This document shows positions 15,287 through 24,546 of a DNA stretch of 42,631 nt, in pieces. Numbering within the stretch: position 1 is the stretch's first letter; each line of letters begins with the position of its first letter. The notes under the pieces were generated by a model, which was not told where the DNA came from, did not search any database, and saw only the letters and a list, made by a program, of their open reading frames with translations. The position numbers and the translations under genes were made by a program. Origin of the DNA: Lachnospiraceae bacterium (GTDB taxonomy: Bacteria; Bacillota; Clostridia; Lachnospirales; Lachnospiraceae); NCBI GenBank assembly GCA_022792535.1, contig JAAWBG010000022.1, positions 1-42,631 of the forward strand, read 5' to 3'.

Positions 15287-15928
15287 ATGACAAAAGAGGA
15301 ACTGGCACTTGAGGTGATAGAACGGTTAAAGCAGGAATATCCCGACGCGGGATGTACTTTAGATTACAACCAGGCATGGAAACTATTGGTAAGCGTCCGG
15401 CTGGCGGCCCAATGTACCGACGCAAGAGTAAATGTGGTGGTGGAAGACCTCTATGCAAAATATCCTGATGTCAATGCATTGGCAGAAGCTCCGGTGGAAG
15501 AAATTGAGGCCATTGTAAAGCCTTGCGGATTAGGCCGCAGCAAAGCCAGGGATATCAGCAAATGTATGAAAATGTTGAGGGATGAGTATGAGGGACAAGT
15601 ACCAGAGGATTTTGACGCATTGTTGAAACTGCCAGGCGTTGGAAGAAAAAGCGCCAACCTGATTATGGGGGATGTGTTTGGAAAGCCAGCCATTGTGACA
15701 GATACCCACTGTATCCGTCTGGTGAATCGAATGGGATTGGTAGATCAGATCAAGGATCCGAAAAAGGTAGAGATGGCTTTGTGGAAGCTGATTCCGCCGG
15801 AAGAGGGAAGCGATTTCTGCCACAGGCTGGTATATCATGGAAGAGATGTGTGCACTGCAAGAACCAGTCCTCACTGCGAGGCGTGCTGCGTGAAAGATCT
15901 GTGCGCCAGTGCAGATATCGCCAGATAA
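15287..15928 (+). CDS. nth: Endonuclease III
   Basis: A DNA glycosylase/AP lyase that removes oxidised pyrimidines. The helix-hairpin-helix LPGVGRKSAN carries the catalytic K121, and VTDTHC carries D139. Four C-terminal cysteines (CTARTSPHCEACCVKDLC) would hold a 4Fe-4S cluster; the first spacing is seven residues, where the E. coli enzyme has six. The ATG at 15287 gives 213 residues, the usual length, with GGAGGG upstream. A longer in-frame start at 15200 would translate the tandem repeats and is not used here. DUF1015 follows on the same strand. Confidence 0.93.
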   Translation: MTKEELALEVIERLKQEYPDAGCTLDYNQAWKLLVSVRLAAQCTDARVNVVVEDLYAKYPDVNALAEAPVEEIEAIVKPCGLGRSKARDISKCMKMLRDEYEGQVPEDFDALLKLPGVGRKSANLIMGDVFGKPAIVTDTHCIRLVNRMGLVDQIKDPKKVEMALWKLIPPEEGSDFCHRLVYHGRDVCTARTSPHCEACCVKDLCASADIAR

Positions 15929-16043
15929 AGATGGCGGTATATCATTGAAGGCGAAATGTCAGAAAATGATAGGAACCAGAAGACAGAAAGTGACAGAAAA
16001 TGACTTGTCACAGAAGATAGAATACAGGAAGAGAGGAAAAGAG

Positions 16044-17279
16044 ATGGCAGTAATTAGACCTTTTTGTGCAATCAGGCCCAGCAGGGAGAAAGCGGAGAAA
16101 ATCGCAGCCCTTCCCTATGATGTATACAATCGGCAGGAGGCCAAAGCAATAGTACAGAAAAATCCAGAGAGTTTTTTAAAAATTGACCGGGCAGAGACAC
16201 AGCTTGCAGATACTGTAGATACTTATGATCCGGCTGTATATCAGAAAGCCCATGATACTTTGTGGGAAATGGTGGAAGCAGGGGACTTTGTGCAGGAAGA
16301 AAAGGCATGTTATTATATCTATGAACTTACCATGAATGGAAGAACTCAGACAGGAATTACAGCCTGTGCATCCATTGACGATTATGAGCAGGGTGTGATT
16401 AAAAAGCATGAGAATACCAGAGCAGAAAAGGAAGCAGACAGAATCAATCATGTCAATATCTGCAACGCTCAGACAGGACCTATTTTTCTGGCTTACCGGG
16501 CTCATTCTGTGATCGGCCAAGTGGTGAATACTGTAAAAAAGGAAGAGCCTGTCTATGATTTTACAGCGGAAGATGGAATTCGCCACAGAGTATGGGTGAT
16601 CGGAGAAGGAGAACAGATTTCTGCCATTCAGGGGGCTTTTGCAGAAGTGGAAAATGTCTATATTGCAGACGGACATCACCGGGCGGCTTCAGCAGTCCGG
16701 GTGGGACAGATCCGCAGAAAAGATCATCTTGGCTATACCGGGGAAGAAGAATTTAATTATTTTTTGTCGGTTCTGTTTCCAGATGAAGAGCTTATGATTA
16801 TGGATTATAATCGTGTGGTGAAGGATCTGAATGGATATAGTGAAGAAGAATTTTTAGAAAAAGTATCAGAGATTTTTCAGGTAGGAAAACCAGAGGAAAA
16901 AGAGATCAGACCAGAGAAAAAAGGGGAATTTTCCATGTATTTGGCTGGAAAGTGGTATCGCTGCGTGATTCCAAAACAGGAGATTCCCAAAGATCCGGTG
17001 GAAGGGCTGGACGTTTCCATATTGCAGAAAAAACTGATGGCTCCGGTACTGCATATTGCCGATCCTAAAACGGACAGTCGGATTGACTTTGTGGGAGGCA
17101 TTCGAGGTTTGAAAGAATTAGAGCAAAGATGTGAGACAGATTGTGCGGCAGCTTTTGCCATGTTTCCCACTTCTATCGGTGAACTGTTTGCAGTGGCGGA
17201 CGCAGGACTTTTGATGCCGCCGAAGTCTACCTGGTTTGAGCCTAAACTGCGAAGCGGCCTGTTTATTCACGCCTTATGA
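16044..17279 (+). CDS. DUF1015 family protein
   Basis: A 411-residue cytoplasmic protein of the DUF1015 family (no known reaction). The family signatures are IRPFCAIRPS at the start, ALPYDVYNRQEA, KHENTRAEKEADR around residue 125 and YIADGHHRAASAV around 210. The conserved His, Glu and Arg positions suggest an enzyme or nucleotide-binding role, but none is proven. In many clostridia relatives sit beside serine biosynthesis genes; here the neighbour is nth. The start at 16044 follows AGAGAGG and begins with the conserved region; the in-frame extension to 15909 is unlike the family. Confidence 0.9.
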   Translation: MAVIRPFCAIRPSREKAEKIAALPYDVYNRQEAKAIVQKNPESFLKIDRAETQLADTVDTYDPAVYQKAHDTLWEMVEAGDFVQEEKACYYIYELTMNGRTQTGITACASIDDYEQGVIKKHENTRAEKEADRINHVNICNAQTGPIFLAYRAHSVIGQVVNTVKKEEPVYDFTAEDGIRHRVWVIGEGEQISAIQGAFAEVENVYIADGHHRAASAVRVGQIRRKDHLGYTGEEEFNYFLSVLFPDEELMIMDYNRVVKDLNGYSEEEFLEKVSEIFQVGKPEEKEIRPEKKGEFSMYLAGKWYRCVIPKQEIPKDPVEGLDVSILQKKLMAPVLHIADPKTDSRIDFVGGIRGLKELEQRCETDCAAAFAMFPTSIGELFAVADAGLLMPPKSTWFEPKLRSGLFIHAL

Positions 17280-17398
17280 TTTTGCCATATGCTTTGGCTG
17301 AATGGCAGAACAATTCATAATAAATGTGTGTTTCTCAGGCGGACAGTTCTGACAACAACACTGTGCAGGAAAGATAAGGCGGAGGCCTTGTTTCCTTG

Positions 17399-17532
17399 TC
17401 TTATAGGAAAGACCTTGTCACGCTAACGTGTGAAAGCATCTTTCCTATAAGATAAAAATAATATGCACACTCGCACAAGAGGTAAAAGATTGCTTCGCAA
17501 TTGTGCTCGGCGCAGCAAACCGTCCAAGGTCT
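17399..17532 (+). repeat. Interspersed palindromic repeat, type 1, copy A
   Basis: It opens with an inverted repeat, TCTTATAGGAAAG (17399-17411) and CTTTCCTATAAGA (17440-17452). Then come ATGCACACTCGCACAAGAGG and a tail with GGCGCAGCAAACCGTCCAAGG. The same order of parts is at 24542-24656. It lies in the 543-base space between DUF1015 and the NRPS gene, which has no coding gene. Confidence 0.65.
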
Positions 17533-17627
17533 ACGTTCCACTTCGGTTCGCGCTAAACGGACATCCACAGGATGTCCAGCGCCCCTCATGAGTGAGGGAT
17601 TCAGGGAGTTGAAGCGGACCTGTCCGC

Positions 17628-17773
17628 TATTTTCTCTTATAGGAAATTCCTTTGGATTTCCTATAAGAGAAAATAGAATGATCGCACTGCGGCGGAAAGG
17701 AAATGAGCCGCGGGAGCGGCCCGCCGCAGGCGGAGAATCCTGCTTCGCAGGATTCTTTCTTGTTTAGGAAAGA
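17628..17773 (+). repeat. Interspersed palindromic repeat, type 2, copy B
   Basis: A perfect 20-base stem (17628-17647 with 17656-17675, loop TCCTTTGG) is followed by CGCACTGCGGCGGAAAGG, CCGCGGGAGCGG and a second hairpin, AGAATCCTGC-TTC-GCAGGATTCT. The near-identical copy C lies at 29131-29279. The repeat ends 50 bases before the NRPS start. Confidence 0.8.
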
Positions 17774-17822
17774 CACACAGAATAATGGGAGGCTGCGAAA
17801 AAACAGAAAGGAAATAGAATTT

Positions 17823-20800
17823 ATGAGAACCAGAAAGGATCAGGGAGGATATACACTGAATTTATCACAGAGAGAGATCATGATGAGTGAAGAAACCTTT
17901 ACTGCTTCGCCTGTCAATGTGATCTCAGTAAAGTTATACAGTAAAATTGCAACAGCAGAGGAAATGAAACAGGCATGTGATCATGTTTTGCAGCAGGCAG
18001 ATATCTTTTCGGTTAGATTGATCAAAGGGGAAGAGGGATATGTTTTTCTTCCAGAGGATCAGGGAGTGCGAAAGAGCAGGATTTGTGAGAAAATTTGGGA
18101 GAAGCAGGAAGCCAGAGAGTATATTGAGAAGCAGGATGAAGTTCCTATAGATCCTTTAGAAAAGCTGTATGAGGCAGAAGTTCTGCCCCTTTTTCAGGGA
18201 GGAGTAATTCTCTATGTTCGCTTTCATCATGTGATAATAGACGGATATGGAATGAGTCTCTTTGCCCAGCGGGTGGTAGATAAGCTGGAAGGATGTGAGA
18301 AGGAACCGTCCATATTTTTTGCAGACAGAAAAAGTCATAGCCTGGAGGAGGGAGAAAAAGAATCTGAAGATTTTTGGCGGGGATATCTGGGAGAGTCAGA
18401 GACAGAATCAACAGTTTTTCCTGAGAAGGTCAAAGGATATGACAAAAATGTGATGAGATATGAGATTCCGGGGAATCTTCAGAAGGCGGCCCTTGAGATG
18501 GCAGAGAAAGCTGGCGTCACCCTGCCCTATGTCTATGGAGGGGCTTATGCAATTTATCTGGGCGGAGCTGTATCCAGAAAAAAGGCAGTTTTTTTGATGC
18601 CCCGGCTGGGACGTTCCTCAGAAGAAATGGATACTCTGGGATGTTATACCCTGCTGGTTCCTGTGGCGGTGTCTCTGTCGCCGGAAGATCGGTTTCAAGA
18701 TGTCTGTCAAAAGCTGGCGGAATCTGCAAGGCAGGCGTCGGCTCATAAAGAAATCGGCTACGATGCCATTCTTCGGATTCTGCGGGAAGAGCACAGTATC
18801 TCCACAGTGCCCTCAGAATACGTTTTTAACTGGTATCGAAGGGAGCTTCGTTCAGATACGGGATGTCAGGCAGAATTCAGCGTTGCCGGGGCCATGCACA
18901 ATCATTTAAGCTTAAATCTGTTTCAAAAGAAAGAGGAAGTTTATGGGGTGCTGGACCTGCGCCAGGGGATTTACAGTGAAGAACGGGGAAAGTTTTTTAT
19001 AGATAGTATTTCCAGGATACTTTCACTGGGGTGTGAGAATAAAAAGATAAAAGAAATTCCCATTGTAGGGGAAGTGGAATCACAAAAATTGGCACAGATT
19101 ACAGGGCCTCAGTACTCCATAGATGAGACGGCCACGATTCCCTCTATGTTTCGCCAGGCGGCCAGAGAATTTTCAGATCGGATGGCAGTCTATGCAGGAG
19201 AGGCGCGGTATACCTTTGCAGAGCTGGATCAATTGACAGATCGGATTGCTTCTGGTTTGGTGAAAAGAGGAGTGAGACCGGGAGACCGGGTGGCCTTTAT
19301 GCTGAAACGTGATTTTCGCTTGATTCCAACGCTGCTGGGCATCAGCAAGTCTGGGGCGGCTTTTCTTCCGGTGGACCCGTTGTATCCAGAGGATCGTGTA
19401 AAATATATTCTGGAGGACAGCCAGGCGGCCTTTCTTGTGTCATCTCCAGAGGTAAAAGGTGCAGATCAATATGATTATGTGAATGTGGAAGAATTGATCC
19501 ATAGTCCGGCAGGGGAACTGCCCCAGATTCATCAGGAAGATCTGGCTTACATGATCTACACTTCCGGTACTACCGGATGGCCCAAAGGAGTAATGCTGTC
19601 CCACCGGGGAATTGTAAATATCGTGCATCCAGATAACAATCCCTTTAATCAGGATGCAGTGAAAAATGGTCATGGAATTGTGGCCATTGGTTCTATTTGT
19701 TTTGATATCTCTCTGTTTGAGATCTTTGTGCCCCTTTTGAACGGGATGTTTGTTGAGCTGGGAGACGAGACTGCCATGCTGGACGCCAGGGTGCTGGCCA
19801 GATACATTGAAAAACATGGAGCAGATCTGCTGCACTGTACTCCTTCCCGCATTGCGGAGTATTTGGAACATCCGGAATTCCAGGAGGCCATGAAGAAAAT
19901 CCGCATGATCCTCTCGGCAGGGGAGGTTCTGCCTTCCGAATTGGCCCGCAGGCTGAAAGAAGAATATGGTATTAGAATTTACAACGGATATGGGCCTACA
20001 GAGACTACCATTGGAGCCACAATTACTCAGGCAGGCGATACAGAGAGCATCGGCACTCCCATTGGAAATACAGGTATATGGCTCTTAAATGAAGATGGCC
20101 GGCAGGTGCCCTTTGGAGCCATGGGAGAAATCTGCGTCTATGGAAAAGGCGTAGGGATGGGTTATCACAATAAACCAGAAGAGACCAGCCGAAAATTCCT
20201 GGAAATGGAAAGCAGACGCGTATATCGTACAGGAGATCTGGGGCATTTTCAGACAGACGGCCGGCTGATTTATCATGGCCGCTGCGACAGACAGGTGAAA
20301 TTAAGAGGGCTGCGGATTGAATTATCCGAAATTGAATCTGCTATGACAGGGTATCCCGGCATCCGTCAGGCAGCATGTATTGTAAAACGAGAGAAAAGGT
20401 CGGAATATCTGGCAGGATTTTTTACGGTACAAGATGGAAAGGAACAGGTCAGTTCCGAACTTCAGGCATATATGAAAAGCCGTCTGACCGCTTATATGGT
20501 GCCGGATGTTTTCGTGCAGCTAGAGACTATGCCCCAGACTCCGGGAGGCAAACTGGATACAAAAGCTTTGGAGTCGATGGAGATCACCTGGGAGCGTCAT
20601 TACGTGGCGCCAAACACAGAATTAGAAGAAAAAATATGCCAGGTTTTTGAGCAGGTCTTAAAACAGGATCAGGTAGGGATCCAGGATAACTTTTTCGATC
20701 TGGGCGGAGATTCCCTGATGGTGATGGAATTGATTCTGGAAATGGAGCGAAAGATCGGCAGCCAGGCAGATCTGGAACTGGAAGTTCAGGATATCTATAC

Positions 20801-22028
20801 GTATCCCACCCCGGAACAGATTGCCAAAGAGCTGATGGGGGCCCGCCAGGATAAAAAAGGCTATCCCATTCAAAAATTAAATTATGAGGGAGTTCAAGAA
20901 CTTTTGAGGCAGGAGATTCCCTTAAAGACCAGAAGACCGAAAGTGATTTTGCTGACGGGAGTTACGGGGTATCTGGGGATTCATATTCTGATGGAACTTT
21001 TACAGAATCCAGAAAGTTTTGAAAAGGTAATCTGTCTGACCAGAAGAAAAGGAAAACTGACCCCGGAAAAACGTGTGAAAAATGCATTGTTTTACTATGG
21101 AGAAAATGATTTTGCTGACAGTTATGGAGAAAAATGGTTTGTGGCAGAAGGGGATATCACCAGAGAAGGGCTGACGGAAGAAATCATAGAAGAAGACATT
21201 GATTTGATTGTGAATGCCGCTGCAAACGTGGCTCATGTGGCTTATGGCGATCTGTTGGAAAAAGTGAATATCGGGGGAACTCGGAATCTGATTTCCTTTG
21301 CCCTAAAAAATAAAGCAGAGCTAGTGCAGATATCTACCATAAGCGTGTCAGGGGTACATAGGACAAAGCAGATACTTCCTGTTTTTACAGAACAAGATCT
21401 CTTTGCAGGACAGGAAATCCACAGCCAATACATCTATTCAAAATATATGGCAGAATATGAGATGATTCGCGAAGCCTTAGACCAGGGACTGCAGTTTAAG
21501 ATAATGCGGGTGGGAAATCTCCAGGGCCGCAGCAAGGACGGAGAATTTCAGATGAATATGAAGTCCAACCATTTTACCCGCCAGCTTTCTTCCTATGTGA
21601 AAATGGGAATCGTGCCGGAATCTGTATATAGGTCCGGGGTGAATTTCAGTCCGGTGGACGAGGTGGCCCATATGATCGCAGTTTTGCTTCAAGTGGAAAA
21701 TCCTCAGGGAATCTATCATGTGTATCCAGAGGAAGAGGTGGAATTTGCCAGGATTTTTGCAGCGCTGGGCCGGCAGGGCTATGAGGTACAATTGCTTTCT
21801 GATGCAGAATTTGAGAAAATATTTGCAGCGGCCAAAGCAGATGCTAAGCGGAAGGAACAAGTGGAGGGACTGTTGATGGAACGGCCGGATCATCGTTACA
21901 AAGACACGGCGATGAGTCAGAAACAGACACAGAATGTTCTGGAGGCTCTAGGAGAACAATGGCTTCCGGCAACAGAAGAATATTTGGAGAAATACGTAGG
22001 CGCTTTGGATACTTTAGACATGTTTTAG
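17823..22028 (+). CDS. Single-module nonribosomal peptide synthetase, C-A-T-R
   Basis: A 1401-residue enzyme. Residues 10-420 form a condensation domain with an intact HHVIIDG (135-141). Residues about 430-925 form an adenylation domain: core A3 at YTSGTTGWPKGVM, A5 at NGYGPTETT, A7-A8 at YRTGDL and RGLRIE, and A10 lysine in PGGKLD. The ten specificity positions read by eye are D-I-F-H-L-A-G-I-G-K, which I cannot match to an amino acid. The carrier domain is at about 958 (LGGDSL, serine for phosphopantetheine). A reductase domain starts at about 1040 (TGVTGYLG; YIYSK). The product should leave as an aldehyde or alcohol. The N-terminal C domain suggests a fatty acyl or amino-acid donor. ATG 17823 follows AAAGGA; an earlier in-frame ATG lies in a repeat. 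Confidence 0.93.
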   Translation: MRTRKDQGGYTLNLSQREIMMSEETFTASPVNVISVKLYSKIATAEEMKQACDHVLQQADIFSVRLIKGEEGYVFLPEDQGVRKSRICEKIWEKQEAREYIEKQDEVPIDPLEKLYEAEVLPLFQGGVILYVRFHHVIIDGYGMSLFAQRVVDKLEGCEKEPSIFFADRKSHSLEEGEKESEDFWRGYLGESETESTVFPEKVKGYDKNVMRYEIPGNLQKAALEMAEKAGVTLPYVYGGAYAIYLGGAVSRKKAVFLMPRLGRSSEEMDTLGCYTLLVPVAVSLSPEDRFQDVCQKLAESARQASAHKEIGYDAILRILREEHSISTVPSEYVFNWYRRELRSDTGCQAEFSVAGAMHNHLSLNLFQKKEEVYGVLDLRQGIYSEERGKFFIDSISRILSLGCENKKIKEIPIVGEVESQKLAQITGPQYSIDETATIPSMFRQAAREFSDRMAVYAGEARYTFAELDQLTDRIASGLVKRGVRPGDRVAFMLKRDFRLIPTLLGISKSGAAFLPVDPLYPEDRVKYILEDSQAAFLVSSPEVKGADQYDYVNVEELIHSPAGELPQIHQEDLAYMIYTSGTTGWPKGVMLSHRGIVNIVHPDNNPFNQDAVKNGHGIVAIGSICFDISLFEIFVPLLNGMFVELGDETAMLDARVLARYIEKHGADLLHCTPSRIAEYLEHPEFQEAMKKIRMILSAGEVLPSELARRLKEEYGIRIYNGYGPTETTIGATITQAGDTESIGTPIGNTGIWLLNEDGRQVPFGAMGEICVYGKGVGMGYHNKPEETSRKFLEMESRRVYRTGDLGHFQTDGRLIYHGRCDRQVKLRGLRIELSEIESAMTGYPGIRQAACIVKREKRSEYLAGFFTVQDGKEQVSSELQAYMKSRLTAYMVPDVFVQLETMPQTPGGKLDTKALESMEITWERHYVAPNTELEEKICQVFEQVLKQDQVGIQDNFFDLGGDSLMVMELILEMERKIGSQADLELEVQDIYTYPTPEQIAKELMGARQDKKGYPIQKLNYEGVQELLRQEIPLKTRRPKVILLTGVTGYLGIHILMELLQNPESFEKVICLTRRKGKLTPEKRVKNALFYYGENDFADSYGEKWFVAEGDITREGLTEEIIEEDIDLIVNAAANVAHVAYGDLLEKVNIGGTRNLISFALKNKAELVQISTISVSGVHRTKQILPVFTEQDLFAGQEIHSQYIYSKYMAEYEMIREALDQGLQFKIMRVGNLQGRSKDGEFQMNMKSNHFTRQLSSYVKMGIVPESVYRSGVNFSPVDEVAHMIAVLLQVENPQGIYHVYPEEEVEFARIFAALGRQGYEVQLLSDAEFEKIFAAAKADAKRKEQVEGLLMERPDHRYKDTAMSQKQTQNVLEALGEQWLPATEEYLEKYVGALDTLDMF

Positions 22029-22040
22029 GAGGAATTTAAG

Positions 22041-23510
22041 ATGATAACGATAGCGCTTTGGAGTTTTGCTGTACTGATGGCCTCTGTTTTTGGGGCAATG
22101 CTTTCTATGATTACCTTGAAAGAAAAATATTCTAAAAAAACAATGACAGTACTGTGGATCTTGGCAGCAGCGGCAGGTTATGTAGTTGCCTTTGTTTCTT
22201 ACTATGTCAATTTGACCGATGATACCGTTGGAATTTTAGGGTTGACGGCGCTTGTGGTTCTGTTTGTGCTGCTGTTTTACGAGGGAACCATATCGGAAAA
22301 ATTATTTGTGTCTTTGACAGCCTGTCTGATCGACAATGTCTGTACCTTTATGTTCTGCGGCACTACGGACACTTTACTGGGCAGACGGTTGGGACTGATT
22401 ATCGTAAGCCCTTACGATACGCCTAATCTGCTTTTCTTTATCGGAATCAAACTGATTGTGTATGTGGTCTTTTTCTTCCTGTATCGAAGATTTCTGCGGA
22501 AACCTCTGCAGGACATGATTAAGAGTCTGGAAGGAAATCTCACTAGTTTTGTGGCGGCTCCTGCAGTGTCTGTGCTTGGCTTTTATGTGATAAATCTGTT
22601 TACAAACCGCAATGACATTTATCCTGACAATCCTTGGTTTTTTCCTTTGTACCTGACGGTCTGCTTGATCTTTGTCATTGAATTCTGGCTTCTGTATTAT
22701 TCCGTTCTGCAAAGTTCTAAGGCTATGAAAAGTGCGGCAGAACTGGGAGTGGCCGCCAACATTCAAAAGTCTATGCTGCCCTGTATTTTTCCGCCTTTTC
22801 CAGACCGGGAAGAAGTGGACATCTACGCTACAATGGACCCTGCAAAAGAGGTGGGAGGAGACTTTTACGATTTCTTTATGGTGGACGACAGTCATCTTGC
22901 TATTGTAATGGCAGACGTATCAGGAAAAGGGGTGCCGGCGGCTTTGTTTATGGTAATCGGTAAAACTTTGATCAAAGATCATACTAGGCCGGACCGGGAT
23001 CTGGGTGAAGTGTTTACCGAGGTAAATAATCTGCTGTGTGAGTCTAACAGTGAGGGAATGTTTATCACTGCTTTTGAAGGGGTGCTGGATCTTGAGACAG
23101 GAGAGTTCCGGTTTGTCAATGCCGGGCACGAGATGCCTTTTATCCAGAAGTCAGAAGAGGAGTTTCAGCCTTATCGAATCAAGCCAGGATTTGTGCTGGC
23201 TGGCATGGAGGGAATCAAGTATAGAGCAGGCAGTATGAGATTAGATGTGGGAGATAAGATTTTTCAATATACAGATGGAGTGACAGAGGCCACCAATGCA
23301 GAAAATAAACTGTATGGAATGGAACGTCTTGAGAAGGTTTTAAATCAGTGCAGAGAAAAAGATGTAACGGAGATTCTAAGTGTGGTCAAAAAAGATATTG
23401 ATCTGTTTGTGGGAAATGCGCCTCAGTTTGATGATATTACTATGCTGTGCCTGGAATTTAAGTCGAAGATGATAAGGGAGGAGAAAAGTGATGAGAGAGC
23501 TGACCATTGA
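22041..23510 (+). CDS. Membrane SpoIIE-type PP2C serine phosphatase
   Basis: A 489-residue protein. The first 230 residues form about six membrane helices. A linker (SAAELGVAANIQKSMLP) leads to a SpoIIE-like phosphatase domain with metal-binding motifs KEVGGDFYD, VMADVSGKG, FQYTDGVTEA and PQFDDITML. Such phosphatases remove phosphate from STAS anti-anti-sigma factors such as RsbV. It starts 12 bases after the NRPS stop, with AGGAGG upstream, and overlaps the kinase gene by 20 bases, so the three form one operon. No STAS partner is present in the window. The signal seen by the membrane part is unknown. Confidence 0.92.
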   Translation: MITIALWSFAVLMASVFGAMLSMITLKEKYSKKTMTVLWILAAAAGYVVAFVSYYVNLTDDTVGILGLTALVVLFVLLFYEGTISEKLFVSLTACLIDNVCTFMFCGTTDTLLGRRLGLIIVSPYDTPNLLFFIGIKLIVYVVFFFLYRRFLRKPLQDMIKSLEGNLTSFVAAPAVSVLGFYVINLFTNRNDIYPDNPWFFPLYLTVCLIFVIEFWLLYYSVLQSSKAMKSAAELGVAANIQKSMLPCIFPPFPDREEVDIYATMDPAKEVGGDFYDFFMVDDSHLAIVMADVSGKGVPAALFMVIGKTLIKDHTRPDRDLGEVFTEVNNLLCESNSEGMFITAFEGVLDLETGEFRFVNAGHEMPFIQKSEEEFQPYRIKPGFVLAGMEGIKYRAGSMRLDVGDKIFQYTDGVTEATNAENKLYGMERLEKVLNQCREKDVTEILSVVKKDIDLFVGNAPQFDDITMLCLEFKSKMIREEKSDERADH

Positions 23511-23910
23511 CGCAACTGTTGAAAATATAGAAAAAGTAACTGCCTTTGTAGATGAGCAGTTAGAAAATTTCAACTGTCCTCTGAAAATCCAAATGCAGAT
23601 TGACATAGCTATTGATGAACTGTTTGGAAATATTGCCCATTACGCCTATCATCCAGTTACAGGGCCGGCAACTGTTCAAGTGGAAGTGAAAAAAGAACCT
23701 TTGGAAGTTGTGATTACCTTTATTGACCAGGGAACCCCTTACAATCCTTTACAAAAAGAAGATCCTGATACTTCCATGTCAGCAGAAGACCGTCAGATCG
23801 GAGGATTGGGAATTTATATGGTGAAAAAAAGCATGGATGGGATCACCTATGAATACAGAGATGGAAAAAACATCTTAAAGATCAGGAAAAATATGGTTTG
23901 CCCAGGCTAG
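23491..23910 (+). CDS. RsbW/SpoIIAB-like anti-sigma kinase (HATPase_c_2)
   Basis: A 139-residue GHKL ATPase. The N box is QIDIAIDELFGNIAHYAY, G1 is ITFIDQGTPYNPL, and G2 is QIGGLGIYMVKK. Proteins of this class bind a sigma factor and phosphorylate a STAS partner; an adjacent SpoIIE phosphatase reverses this. The ATG at 23491 lies eight bases after GGAGG; a GTG at 23488 is also possible. It overlaps the phosphatase gene. It could control a sigma factor or, as in some newer systems, another protein. Confidence 0.9.
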   Translation: MRELTIDATVENIEKVTAFVDEQLENFNCPLKIQMQIDIAIDELFGNIAHYAYHPVTGPATVQVEVKKEPLEVVITFIDQGTPYNPLQKEDPDTSMSAEDRQIGGLGIYMVKKSMDGITYEYRDGKNILKIRKNMVCPG

Positions 23911-23926
23911 AAGGGTGTGATATAAT
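23898..23926 (+). promoter_or_regulatory. Sigma-A promoter of the HD hydrolase gene
   Basis: TTGCCC (23898-23903), 17 bases, TATAAT (23921-23926). It overlaps the end of the RsbW-like gene, so the HD gene has its own transcript with a leader of about 115 bases. In the leader, CCTTTTGAC (about 23949) can pair with GTCAAAGG (about 23991), and GGGCCTGG occurs twice. Confidence 0.65.
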
Positions 23927-24048
23927 AAACCAAAAAGAGAAAGGCTGATCCTTTTGACGACACTGAAATAAGGGCCTGGCGGATTCCTTGTCAAAGGGCC
24001 TGGTATTTATCCTGAAAAGGACCCAACGAAGTTGGGAGGAATTTTATA

Positions 24049-24501
24049 GTGATCTATACGCCATTAACGAAAAAAGCTATGGAAATTGCATATCAGGCCC
24101 ATCACGGACAGAGAGATGCAGGGGGAACTCCTTATATCTTTCATGTGACTCATGTGGCGGAACAGATGGAGGATGAAGTGACTACCTGTGCGGCGCTGCT
24201 TCATGATGTGGTGGAAGATACAGAGATCACCCTGCAGCAATTGCAGCAGGAATTTCCCAGAGAGGTAACAGAATTGGTGTCTTTATTGACCAGGGCGCCC
24301 AAGGAGGATTACTTTGTATATATAGAACGGATCTGTGGAAATGAAGCGGCAAAGCGGATAAAATTGGCAGATTTGGCTCATAATTCTGACAGAAGCAGAC
24401 TGGCGGATACTGCTCTTGTGTCAGAGGAAAAGCAGGAGATCTGGCGTGTCAGATATGAGAAGGCCAGGAAAAGGCTGCTGGAAGAAACAGAAAAATTTTA
24501 G
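24049..24501 (+). CDS. HD-domain hydrolase, SpoT/MESH1-like
   Basis: A 150-residue stand-alone HD domain: AYQAHHGQRDAGGTPYIFH, ALLHDVVEDTEIT (the HD pair) and KLADLAHNSDRSR (second aspartate region). These match the hydrolase domain of RelA/SpoT, and a single domain resembles small alarmone hydrolases that break down (p)ppGpp. Other phosphoester substrates are possible. The start is GTG at 24049, preceded by GGGAGGA. It follows the NRPS operon but has its own promoter and a terminator. Confidence 0.85.
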   Translation: MIYTPLTKKAMEIAYQAHHGQRDAGGTPYIFHVTHVAEQMEDEVTTCAALLHDVVEDTEITLQQLQQEFPREVTELVSLLTRAPKEDYFVYIERICGNEAAKRIKLADLAHNSDRSRLADTALVSEEKQEIWRVRYEKARKRLLEETEKF

Positions 24502-24524
24502 AAGATTAAAGAGCTGGGGAGCCG

Positions 24525-24546
24525 ATGCGGGCTGCCCGCTTTTTTC
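24525..24546 (+). terminator. Terminator of the HD hydrolase gene
   Basis: GCGGG, loop CTG, CCCGC and six T, 24 bases after the stop. The T run merges into the repeat hairpin that follows. Confidence 0.7.

Noticed and set aside
17703..17822. N-terminal extension of the NRPS frame by 40 codons
   Set aside because: The extension is translated repeat DNA (copy B); the same peptide appears by chance in front of proS from copy C. The ATG at 17823 fits the start of the C domain.
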